DNA from: Treponema sp.
GTDB lineage: Bacteria; Spirochaetota; Spirochaetia; Treponematales; Breznakiellaceae
Direction: 5' to 3'
Assembly: GCA_009781915.1 (NCBI GenBank)
Contig: WQUW01000014.1
Coordinates: 1 to 34,139 of the forward strand
DNA: 34,139 nucleotides
Under the pieces are notes generated by a model that searched no databases, was not told the origin of the DNA, and saw nothing but the letters and a program-made list of their open reading frames with translations. Below are positions 6,770-15,026 of this stretch, one piece after another. Both the position numbers and the translations under genes were made by a program. Each line of letters opens with the position of its first letter. The stretch's first letter is position 1.

Positions 6770-9700
6770 ATGCAGATCGATAGATACCGCCGCCGCTTAT
6801 CCGAATACCTGCGCAGTAAAGGTGTTGACACATCAAAAAACCCTACATCATGCCCGAACACCGCCGCTCATAAAAACGGTGATTCAAATCCGTCATTCAG
6901 TATTAAGGAAAAAAGCAATGGCGATTCTTGCAGATGCTTTACGTGCAACATTGGCGGCGGCATTTATGACATGATAGGCTGGTTCGAAGGAATCAGCGAT
7001 TTTGCCGGACAGTATAAATTCGCTCAAGATTTTTTTGGCGATCCTGTCTACACGCCGCCTGCATCTAAAACCAAAAAAAGGAGTGATTTTAAGTACAATC
7101 TGGAACAGATGAAAATACTGGAGGCGTACCTTCGCAAGAATCCAGCGTCTGAAAAAATGATCAGAAAATTTCTTGCGGATCGCGCTAACTACAGTACCGG
7201 GGGTGGAACCCATTCGGGCGATGCTGGCGCAGTATCCGATTATCCTGAAAATACCATACCGTTTTTTGTTGAGAATTTATTTTATTGGCCCGGCCTTGAT
7301 ATAGTCCTGAAAGATATAAGCCGTGACGCGCTGTTTAATTGCGGCATTCCGCTGGTCGGACAAAACGGAAGCCAGTCAACATGGATGCGATCCGGCGTTG
7401 TTATGAAGCTTGGGCAGGGCTATAAATTACATTTCTACGAAAAAAAATATTGTGATGGTTGCGGCAATAGCAAAAAATACCGTGAAGCCGTTACCCGCGC
7501 AGAAGCCGAACCTGAAAAACTGCTTGAATGTAAAAAATATGGAACAAAAGGCTTCTGCCACAAATGCGAAAAACGAAATTCAAAGGCCGGCCATGCGTTC
7601 CCGATGCCGGGCCAGATTGACAAAACGCTTCCGGTTGTTTTGGTTGAGGGCGAAATGGACGCCCTTGCCTGTGCCGCCGCTGGAATAAAAAACGTATTTT
7701 CTACAGGCGGCACAAGCGGCCTTACCTCTCCGTATGTTCAGGCACACCTTCTTGAAGCGCCTGAAATAATCCTGATGTTTGACGCTGACGAAAAAGGCCG
7801 CAAAGCGTCCGGAATTGACATTCTTAACGCAAGCGATGACATAAAGAGCGTTCCAAAGACAATTCTGCGAGGCGGATATACGGGGAAAATAAGGCTTGCG
7901 GAACTGCCATTGGATAACAGTGAAAAAGACCCCGATGCCTTGGTTATAGCCGGAAAAATTGGGGTAATGCAAAAAGCGATACAGGAAGCGAAGGAATATG
8001 TACCTGTAGCAAAACCCCAAAAGCAAAAAGCCCCAGCGTTTGAATTTTTCGCCGATTTAAGCTCAAAAAGATTAAGATGTCTTTTACGGAAACTTGAAAG
8101 GTCAAAACTGGATCATGATGATGTCCAGCCATTTGTAACGGCTTGCAAAAACGCCTTTAATTATGATGACACAGGCTTACTGCTTAGAGAGTGGGGAGCG
8201 ACAGTAAAAGAGCTGACAAATAAAAACGATACTACACCAGCGTTTCTTTTACAGGTAGCGCATAAGTATTTAAGCCGCTATATGCAGCGGCAGATTGAAA
8301 AAGAACTTACCCCTGTAGAAGAACTTCTGCGAAGAATAAAAATCCAAGACGTAAAAATAGAGCTTGATTTTGAAGAATTGGAAATAAATGAAAATGCCCG
8401 GAATTTTGTGTTATACGGCGGTGTGCGCTCCGCCGCTTTAATGCTTGCTGATATATTCGACGGCAGAATTATTTATAACGCCGCTAAAAACGACAAGAGA
8501 TTTTATTTTTTTAACGGTCATATTTGGCAGCATGAGCCGGATGTAACGGGAGTCATATACAACACGCTTCTTGCCGTAATTAAACATTTTCTGCGCGCAA
8601 ACAAGGACAGCGAAGCAGACGATGAAGTCAAGAAAAAAGAAAAAATCAGGCTCATGGATGTTCTGCGAAATATTGAAAAGCGCACATACCGCGTAGAAAT
8701 TCAAAACGAATTCGCAAGCCTGAAAAATGAAGGTGTTTACCATGATTCAGATAAACCTGATGACGCGCTGCACTTTGATGGCGAAGCCACAAAAGAAACG
8801 CTGACGCTATCCGATGGCGTACTTGACTTTTCCGGCAAAGAACTGGTGTTCAGGGCCGCGAAGCCGGAAGAATACAGGAGCCGTATTCTTGATTATAAAA
8901 TAGATGATGTAAAAAAAGGCGGCCCGTGCGAAAAAATATGGAAGTTTATGCGCGGGAATTTCAAGAACGAAGACACACTGCAAACACTGATGTACGAACT
9001 CTGCATTATTATGTCTAGGGCATTTCACAAATACGGCGGCTTTTGGATTGGAGGCAAGAATACCGGAAAGTCTACGACAATGCAAATAATGAAAGCGATA
9101 TTCAAGCATTATATTTGCGCACTTGATCCAAATGTTATTGTACCAAAAGGAAAAACCTTTGTGTCTGGAAACGGCCCAACGCCATATTTGGCAAGGCTGC
9201 CGGGACATGGAGCGGCGTTTGTAAGTGAGCCGGAAGATGGCGCTTACCTTAACGCAGGTCTCTGGAAACAACTTACCGGCGGCGACCTTGTTACCGCACG
9301 GGGCCTTAATGAAGCGCCCAAAGATTTCCGGAATACGGCGCATATTATTATTAACACAAATCACCTGCCAAAATTCGACCGCCACGATGAAGCTGTTATT
9401 GTCCGCGCTGTTGTAATACCTTTTCTGGTTTCGCACAACGCCAATGAAGAAGGAACTATGCGCCCCGAAGAATTTGTTGAATACTTAAAGCCGGAATTTC
9501 CAGCTTTTATTAAATTGCTGGCTGAATATTATGTACATTTTAAGCACAAGCTTAACGGCGTTATACCAATATCAGAAGAGTCTGAAGCTCACAAAATGGG
9601 ATATATCGCGGAAGTTGAAACTGACCTTGACAGGTTTGTCAATGACTGTTTTTCTTTTGAGCCACAGTCAATCGAAGTTATAAAAAAAGCTTACGAACAA

Positions 9701-9988
9701 TATAACGCTTACCATGAATTTGATGATACATCGAGTAAGCGTAATGACGCGCTTAGCCAGCACAAATTTACACGCATGATCATGAAGAACTACAAAGACA
9801 AAATAACAGAACAAGTTAGGCGTGTAGTGATAGATGGTGTTTCGAAACCGGCACGATGTTTCGTTGGCTTGAAGCTTCGGACACTTGAAGAAGTTGCGGA
9901 TCGCTCCATTGCGAATAGCAAGGCCAGCGGTGATATTTTTAACGCGGTAAATAATCAACCGGAGCCAGACGAGGGCAAACCGTTTTGA
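6770..9988 (+). CDS. Toprim primase fused to D5/P4-type SF3 helicase
   Basis: A 1072-residue replication protein. The N-terminus carries a CHC2-like zinc finger (Cys28, His34, Cys56, Cys59). A second Cys cluster (CDGC, about residue 227, and CHKC, about 264) lies before a Toprim domain with VEGEMDAL (about 288-295) and FDADEKG (about 336-342), the metal-binding residues of bacterial-type primases. The C-terminal half is a D5-like SF3 helicase: Walker A GGKNTGKST (about 760), an acidic AAFVSEPEDG segment and the asparagine sensor region HIIINTNHLP. This layout is typical of plasmid and phage primase-helicases that start replication. The start at 6770 has only a weak AAAGGC upstream. It is the core replication gene of the element. 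Confidence 0.92.
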   Translation: MQIDRYRRRLSEYLRSKGVDTSKNPTSCPNTAAHKNGDSNPSFSIKEKSNGDSCRCFTCNIGGGIYDMIGWFEGISDFAGQYKFAQDFFGDPVYTPPASKTKKRSDFKYNLEQMKILEAYLRKNPASEKMIRKFLADRANYSTGGGTHSGDAGAVSDYPENTIPFFVENLFYWPGLDIVLKDISRDALFNCGIPLVGQNGSQSTWMRSGVVMKLGQGYKLHFYEKKYCDGCGNSKKYREAVTRAEAEPEKLLECKKYGTKGFCHKCEKRNSKAGHAFPMPGQIDKTLPVVLVEGEMDALACAAAGIKNVFSTGGTSGLTSPYVQAHLLEAPEIILMFDADEKGRKASGIDILNASDDIKSVPKTILRGGYTGKIRLAELPLDNSEKDPDALVIAGKIGVMQKAIQEAKEYVPVAKPQKQKAPAFEFFADLSSKRLRCLLRKLERSKLDHDDVQPFVTACKNAFNYDDTGLLLREWGATVKELTNKNDTTPAFLLQVAHKYLSRYMQRQIEKELTPVEELLRRIKIQDVKIELDFEELEINENARNFVLYGGVRSAALMLADIFDGRIIYNAAKNDKRFYFFNGHIWQHEPDVTGVIYNTLLAVIKHFLRANKDSEADDEVKKKEKIRLMDVLRNIEKRTYRVEIQNEFASLKNEGVYHDSDKPDDALHFDGEATKETLTLSDGVLDFSGKELVFRAAKPEEYRSRILDYKIDDVKKGGPCEKIWKFMRGNFKNEDTLQTLMYELCIIMSRAFHKYGGFWIGGKNTGKSTTMQIMKAIFKHYICALDPNVIVPKGKTFVSGNGPTPYLARLPGHGAAFVSEPEDGAYLNAGLWKQLTGGDLVTARGLNEAPKDFRNTAHIIINTNHLPKFDRHDEAVIVRAVVIPFLVSHNANEEGTMRPEEFVEYLKPEFPAFIKLLAEYYVHFKHKLNGVIPISEESEAHKMGYIAEVETDLDRFVNDCFSFEPQSIEVIKKAYEQYNAYHEFDDTSSKRNDALSQHKFTRMIMKNYKDKITEQVRRVVIDGVSKPARCFVGLKLRTLEEVADRSIANSKASGDIFNAVNNQPEPDEGKPF

Positions 9989-10019
9989 TTAAATATTTTT
10001 TGGATCAAGGAGAATAGCA

Positions 10020-10361
10020 ATGAAAGGAATGCACAGAATGAAAACGAACAAAGACTATCAAATTGCACTTAACAGGGCACTGTCATGGTTCGATGTTGAA
10101 ACACAAAAAGCGGTGAAGCTTGCACACAGAGACAATCTTGTAATAATTTTTGAAAATGACTCTGAAATAAGCGGCAAGACAACACTGGCAAGACTGCTAC
10201 GAAGCTTGGGCATTGCGGCATATTCGCCAGAACAATTTAAGGTGATTAAACTTAAAAGGCAGGAACCTCTTGATGGGATGTATGTTTGCAGCGTATGTAC
10301 GCGGGCTGATAATTGTCCTGATTACAACAAATCAATGTCAGTCTGCGCTAAATTTGAGTAA
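10020..10361 (+). CDS. Hypothetical protein with Cys-rich C-terminus
   Basis: A 113-residue protein preceded by AAGGAG 7 nt before the ATG; an internal Met (MKTNKD) is a second possible start. It has a segment ISGKTTLARLLRSLG that resembles part of a P-loop, but the leading glycine of Walker A is missing, so ATP binding is doubtful. The C-terminus has four cysteines (CSVCTRADNC ... C), a possible zinc site. Function unknown; it lies directly after the primase-helicase. Confidence 0.6.
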   Translation: MKGMHRMKTNKDYQIALNRALSWFDVETQKAVKLAHRDNLVIIFENDSEISGKTTLARLLRSLGIAAYSPEQFKVIKLKRQEPLDGMYVCSVCTRADNCPDYNKSMSVCAKFE

Positions 10362-10372
10362 GGGGGCCAGCA

Positions 10373-10486
10373 ATGAGCAGAATAATTAAGGAATGGGACT
10401 ATCTCGAAAGCATATCAAGCTATAATGAAGTGGCTACGGCAATGAGAAAAACAATCGATGCCGTTAAAGGGGGAAACAATGGGTGA
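10373..10486 (+). CDS. Very small hypothetical protein (37 residues)
   Basis: An ATG preceded by AGGGGG at 8 nt opens a 37-residue frame (MSRIIKEWDYLESISSYNEV ...) that fills the gap between two coding genes and overlaps the next start. The good ribosome-binding site and snug fit support real translation. The predicted product is a short amphipathic helix. Function unknown. Confidence 0.45.
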   Translation: MSRIIKEWDYLESISSYNEVATAMRKTIDAVKGGNNG

Positions 10487-10694
10487 AATTGTAGATCGCC
10501 AGTGCCTTATTTGCGGCGGTGAGATAATTCTAAAAGCTTGCGCACATTGCGGCAGCGATGCGGAAATAGTTATATCCAGTTTAGATACAAATGGAATTAA
10601 GCTTTTTATAAAGTGCAGGTCTTGCCCCGCAGGTATCATCTCTACATTTTGTAAAGACGCTATCCTTGCATGGAATAGGAGGGACGGCAAATGA
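10479..10694 (+). CDS. Lar-family zinc-ribbon (restriction alleviation-like)
   Basis: A 71-residue protein with two Cys pairs (CLICGG ... ACAHCGS, and KCRSC) and the ending DAILAWNRRDGK. The C-terminal A-x-x-AWNRR motif is a hallmark of Lar/restriction-alleviation-type zinc ribbons carried by phages and prophages; in the Rac prophage, Lar relieves type I restriction. Start ATG at 10479 follows AAAGGGGGAAAC. An anti-restriction role here is an inference from the family, but it fits an element that also encodes two DNA methyltransferases. Confidence 0.75.
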   Translation: MGEIVDRQCLICGGEIILKACAHCGSDAEIVISSLDTNGIKLFIKCRSCPAGIISTFCKDAILAWNRRDGK

Positions 10695-10912
10695 GTAGAG
10701 AAAAAGACGGCAGACCATTTGGACTACTTAGCAAAGGCGATGCTTTTCTCGTGCTGTTATTGGCTGGTTGTTACAGCCGTGCTAATGGCGACAGGAAAGC
10801 CCTTGAAAAAATAGCGCGAGAAGTAGCCGCTATCATGCGTAAGGGCAAGCGTCCAAATATCGCTAGTAAACTTTATGATTATATTCTCAAAGAATTGAAG
10901 GAGGCCCAGTAA
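10691..10912 (+). CDS. Small hypothetical protein
   Basis: A 73-residue, mainly helical basic protein (LSKGDAFLVLLLAGCYSRAN, ALEKIAREVAAIM). It starts in an ATGA overlap with the Lar-like gene and ends in a TAATG overlap with the next one, so it is translated as part of a coupled series. One short hydrophobic helix is visible. No family recognised. Confidence 0.55.
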   Translation: MSREKDGRPFGLLSKGDAFLVLLLAGCYSRANGDRKALEKIAREVAAIMRKGKRPNIASKLYDYILKELKEAQ

Positions 10913-11250
10913 TGAAAGGCGAAATTGACAGGGATTTTTATTGTTCAGGTACTTTTTTTGGCGGTTCTGAATGGTGTAACAGCAAAAACAGAATATGCGT
11001 AGGCATTAGCGGCGATAATATCTTTTGTTCTTGTTATCATCGCAAACGGCCAACGCCGGAGCAGTATCGGACGGAGTACGGCGAGGATTACCCGGAAAGA
11101 GGGGCCGTCTACTTTATGCGTAAGGAGCCACCAGCGAACGATACATGGTATGTTGAGCGGTTGGGGCCGCCAGAGCATTTGAGTCATTGTCTTGTTGTCT
11201 GCGCTTGTACCCCTTTTGGCCCGCCGCCCGATGATTGGAGGCCGGAATGA
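10912..11250 (+). CDS. Hypothetical protein
   Basis: A 112-residue protein with several cysteines (YCSGTFFGGSEWCNSKNRIC, FCSCYH) and a Pro-rich end (PFGPPPDDW). The odd cysteine spacing could bind zinc. It is coupled on both sides (TAATG in, ATGA out) and has GGAGG before its start. Function unknown. Confidence 0.5.
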   Translation: MKGEIDRDFYCSGTFFGGSEWCNSKNRICVGISGDNIFCSCYHRKRPTPEQYRTEYGEDYPERGAVYFMRKEPPANDTWYVERLGPPEHLSHCLVVCACTPFGPPPDDWRPE

Positions 11251-11429
11251 TACTTATAGCTTACGACATACAAGAAACAGCAGGCAATAAATTTTTATAC
11301 CACGAATTCAGGTCTTGCTATGGCTGGATAAGTAATTGCCTTGATGATCATTACAAGGAATTTGCCAGCAAGGAAGAAGCTGAAAAATACGGCAAAGATC
11401 GTGGGGCGTTTTACGCCTATGGGTATTAA
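11247..11429 (+). CDS. Small hypothetical protein
   Basis: A 60-residue acidic protein (MILIAYDIQETAGNKFLYHE ...) with many aromatic residues and a helical EEAEKYGKDRG segment. I use the ATG at 11247, which overlaps the preceding TGA and follows GGAGG; a longer in-frame start exists but has no ribosome-binding site. Function unknown. Confidence 0.5.
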   Translation: MILIAYDIQETAGNKFLYHEFRSCYGWISNCLDDHYKEFASKEEAEKYGKDRGAFYAYGY

Positions 11430-11441
11430 CAGGGGGCCTGG

Positions 11442-11660
11442 ATGATATCAGTAACAACAGAACGTGAAGGGTTTACTATTGGTTTTAGTGTAGGCAATCG
11501 TATAAAAATTCGATGTGGTCACGATCGGTCATTTATCATTAGAAAGCTTCCATCTGGAGGCTTTACAATTGAAGCGGCTAGAAACACCGATGAAAAGCAA
11601 TTTGATTTTTTAGTAGAAAACGGGGTCAGCGTTTCGGCACTCAAGGAGGGGTCAGAATGA
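11442..11660 (+). CDS. Small hypothetical protein
   Basis: A 72-residue protein that appears beta-rich (GFTIGFSVGNRIKIRCGHD, FIIRKLPSGGFTIEA) with an acidic C-terminus. An AGGGGGCC sequence lies upstream of the ATG. Its stop overlaps a further tiny frame at 11657. No family recognised. Confidence 0.5.
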   Translation: MISVTTEREGFTIGFSVGNRIKIRCGHDRSFIIRKLPSGGFTIEAARNTDEKQFDFLVENGVSVSALKEGSE

Positions 11661-11689
11661 AAAAGGAAGCTGAAAGGAGCAGGAGTTAA
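11657..11689 (+). CDS. Ten-residue coupling ORF before the tyrosine recombinase
   Basis: ATG at 11657 overlaps the previous stop (ATGA) and follows GGAGGGG; the frame encodes only MKKEAERSRS, and its TAA overlaps the integrase ATG (TAATG). It also contains the AGGAGC-type site that would serve the integrase. It may simply pass ribosomes on to the recombinase and set its level. I claim no function for the peptide. Confidence 0.3.
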   Translation: MKKEAERSRS

Positions 11690-12672
11690 TGAACGAGCAG
11701 ACAATTAGGGAAACGCTTTGTCTTTTGGCTGATACCTTCAGCGGGCAAGAGCTTCTCAAAATAGAGGCCGCCATGAGAACAGTTTCAATGAATCCCGGAG
11801 CCGGAATTAACGGTGAAGGCGAAACGGCCCTGATCGCTGACCCTGGACATGACGCTAAAGCATACAGAATGTTTTTTGTGTCAAAAAAGATAGAAGGACT
11901 TAGCGCGGCCTCATTGAAATACTACGCTGTTATACTGCGGCAGTTTTCGGTGTTTATACGAAAGCCGTTGCCAGCAATTGCCGCTGATGATATACGGTTT
12001 TACTTGGCTTCAAAATCCGTGTCCCCAACAACTCTGAATAACGAGCGGCGAGTATTATCATCTTTTTTCGGATGGCTTTGCAACGAGGAGTACATACCGA
12101 AAAACCCGATGCTGAAAATAAAAAGCATAAAGGAGCAGAAAAAAATAAAAGAGCCGCTGTCGGCAAGCGATATTGAGGAACTGCGGGATACTTGCAAAAC
12201 ATTACGGGACAAGGCCATTGTTGAAATTCTGTTAAGTACCGGGATGAGGGTCAGCGAGCTATGCAAATCCAACAAGGCTGACGTTGACTTGTCAAAAGGG
12301 GAAATACTCGTAACAGGTAAGGGCAACAAGCAACGGATATGCTATATCAACGCGGCGGCAAAAAAAAGACTTACCGATTATTTGAAAAGCAGAAACGATA
12401 ATCACGAGGCCCTTTTTCTTTCGTGGAACAACAATAGGCGCTTACAGAATGGAGGCGTTGAGCTGCTTATCCGTGGTATGGGAAACAGCGCCGGTATAAA
12501 GAAAACCCATCCGCACAGGCTAAGGCGCACCGCCGCTACCATAGCGCTAAAAAGAGGGATGCCAATCGAGCAAGTGCAAATAATGCTGGGACACGAAAAG
12601 ATAGACACGACCATGCGATACGCAATCACCGCCGATGAAGCGGTCAGGCACGCGCACTCTAAATATATGTAA
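11689..12672 (+). CDS. Tyrosine recombinase (XerC/D-like integrase)
   Basis: A 327-residue phage-integrase-family recombinase. The N-terminal SAM-like core-binding domain covers about residues 55-140 (GLSAASLKYYAVILRQFSVF). The catalytic domain has all expected residues: Arg in STGMRVSEL (about 186), Lys in TGKGNKQR, HPHRLRR, LGHEKI and nucleophile Tyr about 311 in TMRYAIT. Translation is coupled to the upstream tiny frame. It is the best candidate for inserting the element into the tRNA-His gene, since tyrosine integrases often use tRNA anticodon regions. Its place in mid-operon, about 3.7 kb from the visible attachment site, is unusual for an integrase, so this remains an inference. Confidence 0.93.
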   Translation: MNEQTIRETLCLLADTFSGQELLKIEAAMRTVSMNPGAGINGEGETALIADPGHDAKAYRMFFVSKKIEGLSAASLKYYAVILRQFSVFIRKPLPAIAADDIRFYLASKSVSPTTLNNERRVLSSFFGWLCNEEYIPKNPMLKIKSIKEQKKIKEPLSASDIEELRDTCKTLRDKAIVEILLSTGMRVSELCKSNKADVDLSKGEILVTGKGNKQRICYINAAAKKRLTDYLKSRNDNHEALFLSWNNNRRLQNGGVELLIRGMGNSAGIKKTHPHRLRRTAATIALKRGMPIEQVQIMLGHEKIDTTMRYAITADEAVRHAHSKYM

Positions 12673-12683
12673 GGGGGAAGAGA

Positions 12684-13046
12684 GTGAAAACAACGCTTAA
12701 TGAATATTTGGGACGGTTGGGGCTGGGGTCTCCAATGAGCGACTACATGATAGACAAGGAACGGCTACCTCACGGCAATACATTAAGGCAACAAAAAAAA
12801 ATGGAAAAGGAGGCAAACGCGGCAAGCCTCGATTACTGGGAAAGAAGGGCCACCGCTATAGATGAATACCGCGCGAAGGTAACGTCGGGGGAAATTACTG
12901 AAAAAAGCGCATTGGAAGTGCGGATAGAAAGAGCAAATGGACACCCTGACAATCCGAGCGTTCAGGCGGCGCGGCGAAGGCTTGAGAAAAAAGGTGTGAA
13001 TTGGAAAGCCATGAGCGGGAAGGACTACCGTGCGAAGAATAATTGA
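12684..13046 (+). CDS. Hypothetical charged protein
   Basis: A 120-residue protein starting at a GTG with AAGGGGGAAG upstream. It is strongly charged and mostly helical (RQQKKMEKEANAASLDYWER, SALEVRIERANGHPDN, ARRRLEKKGVNWKAM), perhaps a coiled coil. It overlaps the next methyltransferase gene by 17 nt. It may be a DNA-binding accessory, but no family is recognised. Confidence 0.55.
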   Translation: MKTTLNEYLGRLGLGSPMSDYMIDKERLPHGNTLRQQKKMEKEANAASLDYWERRATAIDEYRAKVTSGEITEKSALEVRIERANGHPDNPSVQAARRRLEKKGVNWKAMSGKDYRAKNN

Positions 13047-13980
13047 CGCAGATGCGCTTGAGGCATTGCGGACACTGCCGGAAGGCATCGCTGATATGTG
13101 CGTAACTTCCCCGCCTTACTATGGTTTGCGGGATTACGGTGTCGAGGGACAGATCGGGATGGAAGAAACACCGGACGCATACATTCATCGGCTGGTTGAA
13201 GTATTCCGAGAGGTGCGGCGGGTTTTGTGGGACGATGGCACACTTTGGGTAAATATCGCCGATGCTTATGCCGGCAGTGGCAAGGGATCGGCGCATTATC
13301 CAGAATCCTCGAACAAATATAAACAAGGCACAAATAAAGGGATTTTAGACCAACCGAATTTACCTAGAGGATATGTCCCTGCGGGTTGCAAACCCAAAGA
13401 CCTTATCGGCATACCGTGGATGCTCGCTTTTGCTCTCCGCGCCGATGGGTGGTATCTCCGGCAGGATATAATCTGGCACAAGCCAAACCCGATGCCTGAA
13501 AGCGTAACTGACCGTTGCACCAAAGCGCATGAATACATTTTTTTGTTGAGTAAATCGGCAAACTATTACTACGACAACGAAGCTATAAAAGAGCCAGCGG
13601 CAACCCATAATAATTTAATCCGCGACAGGGACTCCAGCCGCTTAAATAATACCCCCGGAAGAAAAAGAATGGGAGGGCTGGTTAAAAATGATTATGCTGC
13701 ACGCAATAAACGCAATGTGTGGACGATAGCTACAGGTTCGTGCAAAGAGGCGCATTTTGCGGTGTTCCCCGAAAGCTTGATACTTCCCTGCATATTGGCT
13801 GGGTCTAGGGTGGGCGGGATAGTACTTGATCCATTTATAGGAACCGGAACAACGGCGGTTGTGGCCATTAAAACTTTTAGAAATTATATCGGATGTGAAA
13901 TAAATCCGGGATATATAAAGCTCGCTGAAAAACGAATCGCAATAGAGAAAGGACTTTGGGATGACGCGGCATTATCTTGA
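13030..13980 (+). CDS. TSPPY-type DNA methyltransferase (N4-C or N6-A, beta class)
   Basis: A 316-residue methyltransferase that transfers a methyl group from S-adenosylmethionine to an exocyclic amine of DNA. The catalytic motif IV is TSPPYYG (residues 26-32) near the N-terminus, and the AdoMet-binding motif DPFIGTGTTAVVA lies near residues 267-279; this order is that of the beta class. TSPPY is common in N4-cytosine enzymes but also occurs in N6-adenine enzymes, so the base is not decided. A central region with SVTDRCTKAHEYIFLLSKS and a Trp pair is usual for the family. Start GTG. No restriction nuclease is adjacent, so it is an orphan, probably protecting the element from host restriction. 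Confidence 0.9.
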   Translation: MRRIIDADALEALRTLPEGIADMCVTSPPYYGLRDYGVEGQIGMEETPDAYIHRLVEVFREVRRVLWDDGTLWVNIADAYAGSGKGSAHYPESSNKYKQGTNKGILDQPNLPRGYVPAGCKPKDLIGIPWMLAFALRADGWYLRQDIIWHKPNPMPESVTDRCTKAHEYIFLLSKSANYYYDNEAIKEPAATHNNLIRDRDSSRLNNTPGRKRMGGLVKNDYAARNKRNVWTIATGSCKEAHFAVFPESLILPCILAGSRVGGIVLDPFIGTGTTAVVAIKTFRNYIGCEINPGYIKLAEKRIAIEKGLWDDAALS

Positions 13981-14794
13981 CCTGTTTTCAGGAATTGGCG
14001 GTTTCGCCCTTGCCGCGTACTGGGCCGGGCTGCGATTTGACAGACACTATTTTTCGGAGGTTGAACCGTATGCCGTTGAACTGTATCAAAAGAGGTTCCC
14101 ACAAGCTATCGCGCTTGGTGATATTAAGAATATATCGGGAAAAGATTTACCAAAAGGTGATTGGGTTTTTTCTGGCGGTTTCCCTTGCCAAGATTTATCA
14201 TCTGCCAGAAACCCTATCGAAAAAATAGCTGGGCTAGAAGGAGAAAAATCAGGACTGTTTTATGAATATAAAAGGCTCATTAGCGAAGTACGACCAAGAT
14301 TCGCGGTCATGGAGAACGTATCAAGGTTACTTTCATGGTTTGATGATGGAGAGGCAAGACAGGCGAATAGTAATGAAAGCGCTGGACGGCAATACTTCCA
14401 ATACCAAGGTATTGGAAAATGCGCAGGTAGTCTTTCCGAGATCGGGTATGACACGGAATGGCAAATTATATCCGCTTCCGCCATTGGAGCGAGCCATAAA
14501 AGAGAAAGAGTGTGGATTATTGCCTACCCCTCTGGCGAGCGATTCAATGAGACTAAATTTCAAAAAAAAAACTTTGATAAAGAACTACAAGAAATGCGTA
14601 GAAAGGGGATTAATGAAAACCTTAGTGGAATTATTCTTGGCGAAAACCAACGAATACCCGTCGAGTATTTTCTACGAGGAAATGATGGGCTATCCGAAGC
14701 AATGGACAGAATTAAGGGCCTCGGTAACGCCATTGTCCCTCAATGCGCGGAATTGATATTTCGCCTTCCGGCGTTTGATGAATGGAGGCAGTGA
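13961..14794 (+). CDS. DNA cytosine-5 methyltransferase
   Basis: A 277-residue C5 methyltransferase. Motif I is DLFSGIGGF (7-15), motif IV GGFPCQDLS with catalytic Cys76, motif VI MENV (about 117), motif VIII GASHKRERVWIIA and motif X GLGNAIVPQ (about 254). The target-recognition segment between VIII and X is only about 60 residues, so the enzyme is small. It overlaps the preceding methyltransferase by 20 nt. About 495 bp of its second half also carry an open +1 frame (14262-14756) that looks like a protein in its own right. Motifs VI, VIII and X all fall inside that shared stretch, so both frames seem constrained. With no nuclease nearby, anti-restriction or epigenetic control is likely. Confidence 0.92.
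   Translation: MTRHYLDLFSGIGGFALAAYWAGLRFDRHYFSEVEPYAVELYQKRFPQAIALGDIKNISGKDLPKGDWVFSGGFPCQDLSSARNPIEKIAGLEGEKSGLFYEYKRLISEVRPRFAVMENVSRLLSWFDDGEARQANSNESAGRQYFQYQGIGKCAGSLSEIGYDTEWQIISASAIGASHKRERVWIIAYPSGERFNETKFQKKNFDKELQEMRRKGINENLSGIILGENQRIPVEYFLRGNDGLSEAMDRIKGLGNAIVPQCAELIFRLPAFDEWRQ
14262..14756 (+). CDS. Overprinted +1-frame ORF inside the C5 methyltransferase gene
   Basis: A 164-residue frame lying entirely inside the methyltransferase gene, shifted +1. Its translation is not random: it contains SLAKYDQDSRSWRTYQGY, FPRSGMTRNGKLYPLPPLER, CGLLPTPLASDSM, MMGYPKQWTELRASVTPLS in order. From memory, these match signature blocks of phage proteins often found near C5 methyltransferases (SWRTSQ, WPRSGM..NG..Y.LPPL, LWPTP, MGFPxGWTxL). 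An AGGA lies 7 nt before the ATG at 14262. Each block sits opposite a conserved methyltransferase motif: SWRTYQ over the motif VI region, LPPLER and LLPTP over motif VIII, TPLS over motif X. It may be translated independently, or the known protein family may have arisen by overprinting. No function is known to me. Confidence 0.55.
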   Translation: MNIKGSLAKYDQDSRSWRTYQGYFHGLMMERQDRRIVMKALDGNTSNTKVLENAQVVFPRSGMTRNGKLYPLPPLERAIKEKECGLLPTPLASDSMRLNFKKKTLIKNYKKCVERGLMKTLVELFLAKTNEYPSSIFYEEMMGYPKQWTELRASVTPLSLNARN

Positions 14795-14795
14795 G

Positions 14796-15026
14796 ATGCA
14801 GGAAACAATAATCGGCGAATTAAATAGCGACTATGATCCAGATACATTCTTACGAATAGTGATAACTGAAGGCGGAGACATAAGCGTACGTATTTATGGA
14901 AAAGGTGAATTTGTAATATCAGGGCCGGGAGGCGGTAGTCTATTAGAGGGATCAACAAGATTAGAAGTAGTTCGAGCTTTTACGGCTATCGCCAAAGCTA
15001 CAAAAAGAGAAAGAGATAGGACATGA
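14796..15026 (+). CDS. Small hypothetical protein
   Basis: A 76-residue protein beginning MQETIIGELNSDYDPDTFLR. GGAGG lies about 10 nt upstream, which favours this start over an earlier Met. Beta-rich middle (LRIVITEGGDISVRIYGKGE) followed by a Gly-rich loop and a C-terminal basic helix. Its stop overlaps the radical SAM start (ATGA). No family recognised. Confidence 0.55.
   Translation: MQETIIGELNSDYDPDTFLRIVITEGGDISVRIYGKGEFVISGPGGGSLLEGSTRLEVVRAFTAIAKATKRERDRT

Noticed and set aside
8807-9436. 209-codon frame opposite the primase-helicase
   Set aside because: Antisense to the conserved SF3 helicase domain; its translation resembles no known protein.
10150-10200. Walker A motif in the 113-residue protein
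   Set aside because: SGKTT is present, but the required leading glycine is replaced by Asp and no Walker B follows.
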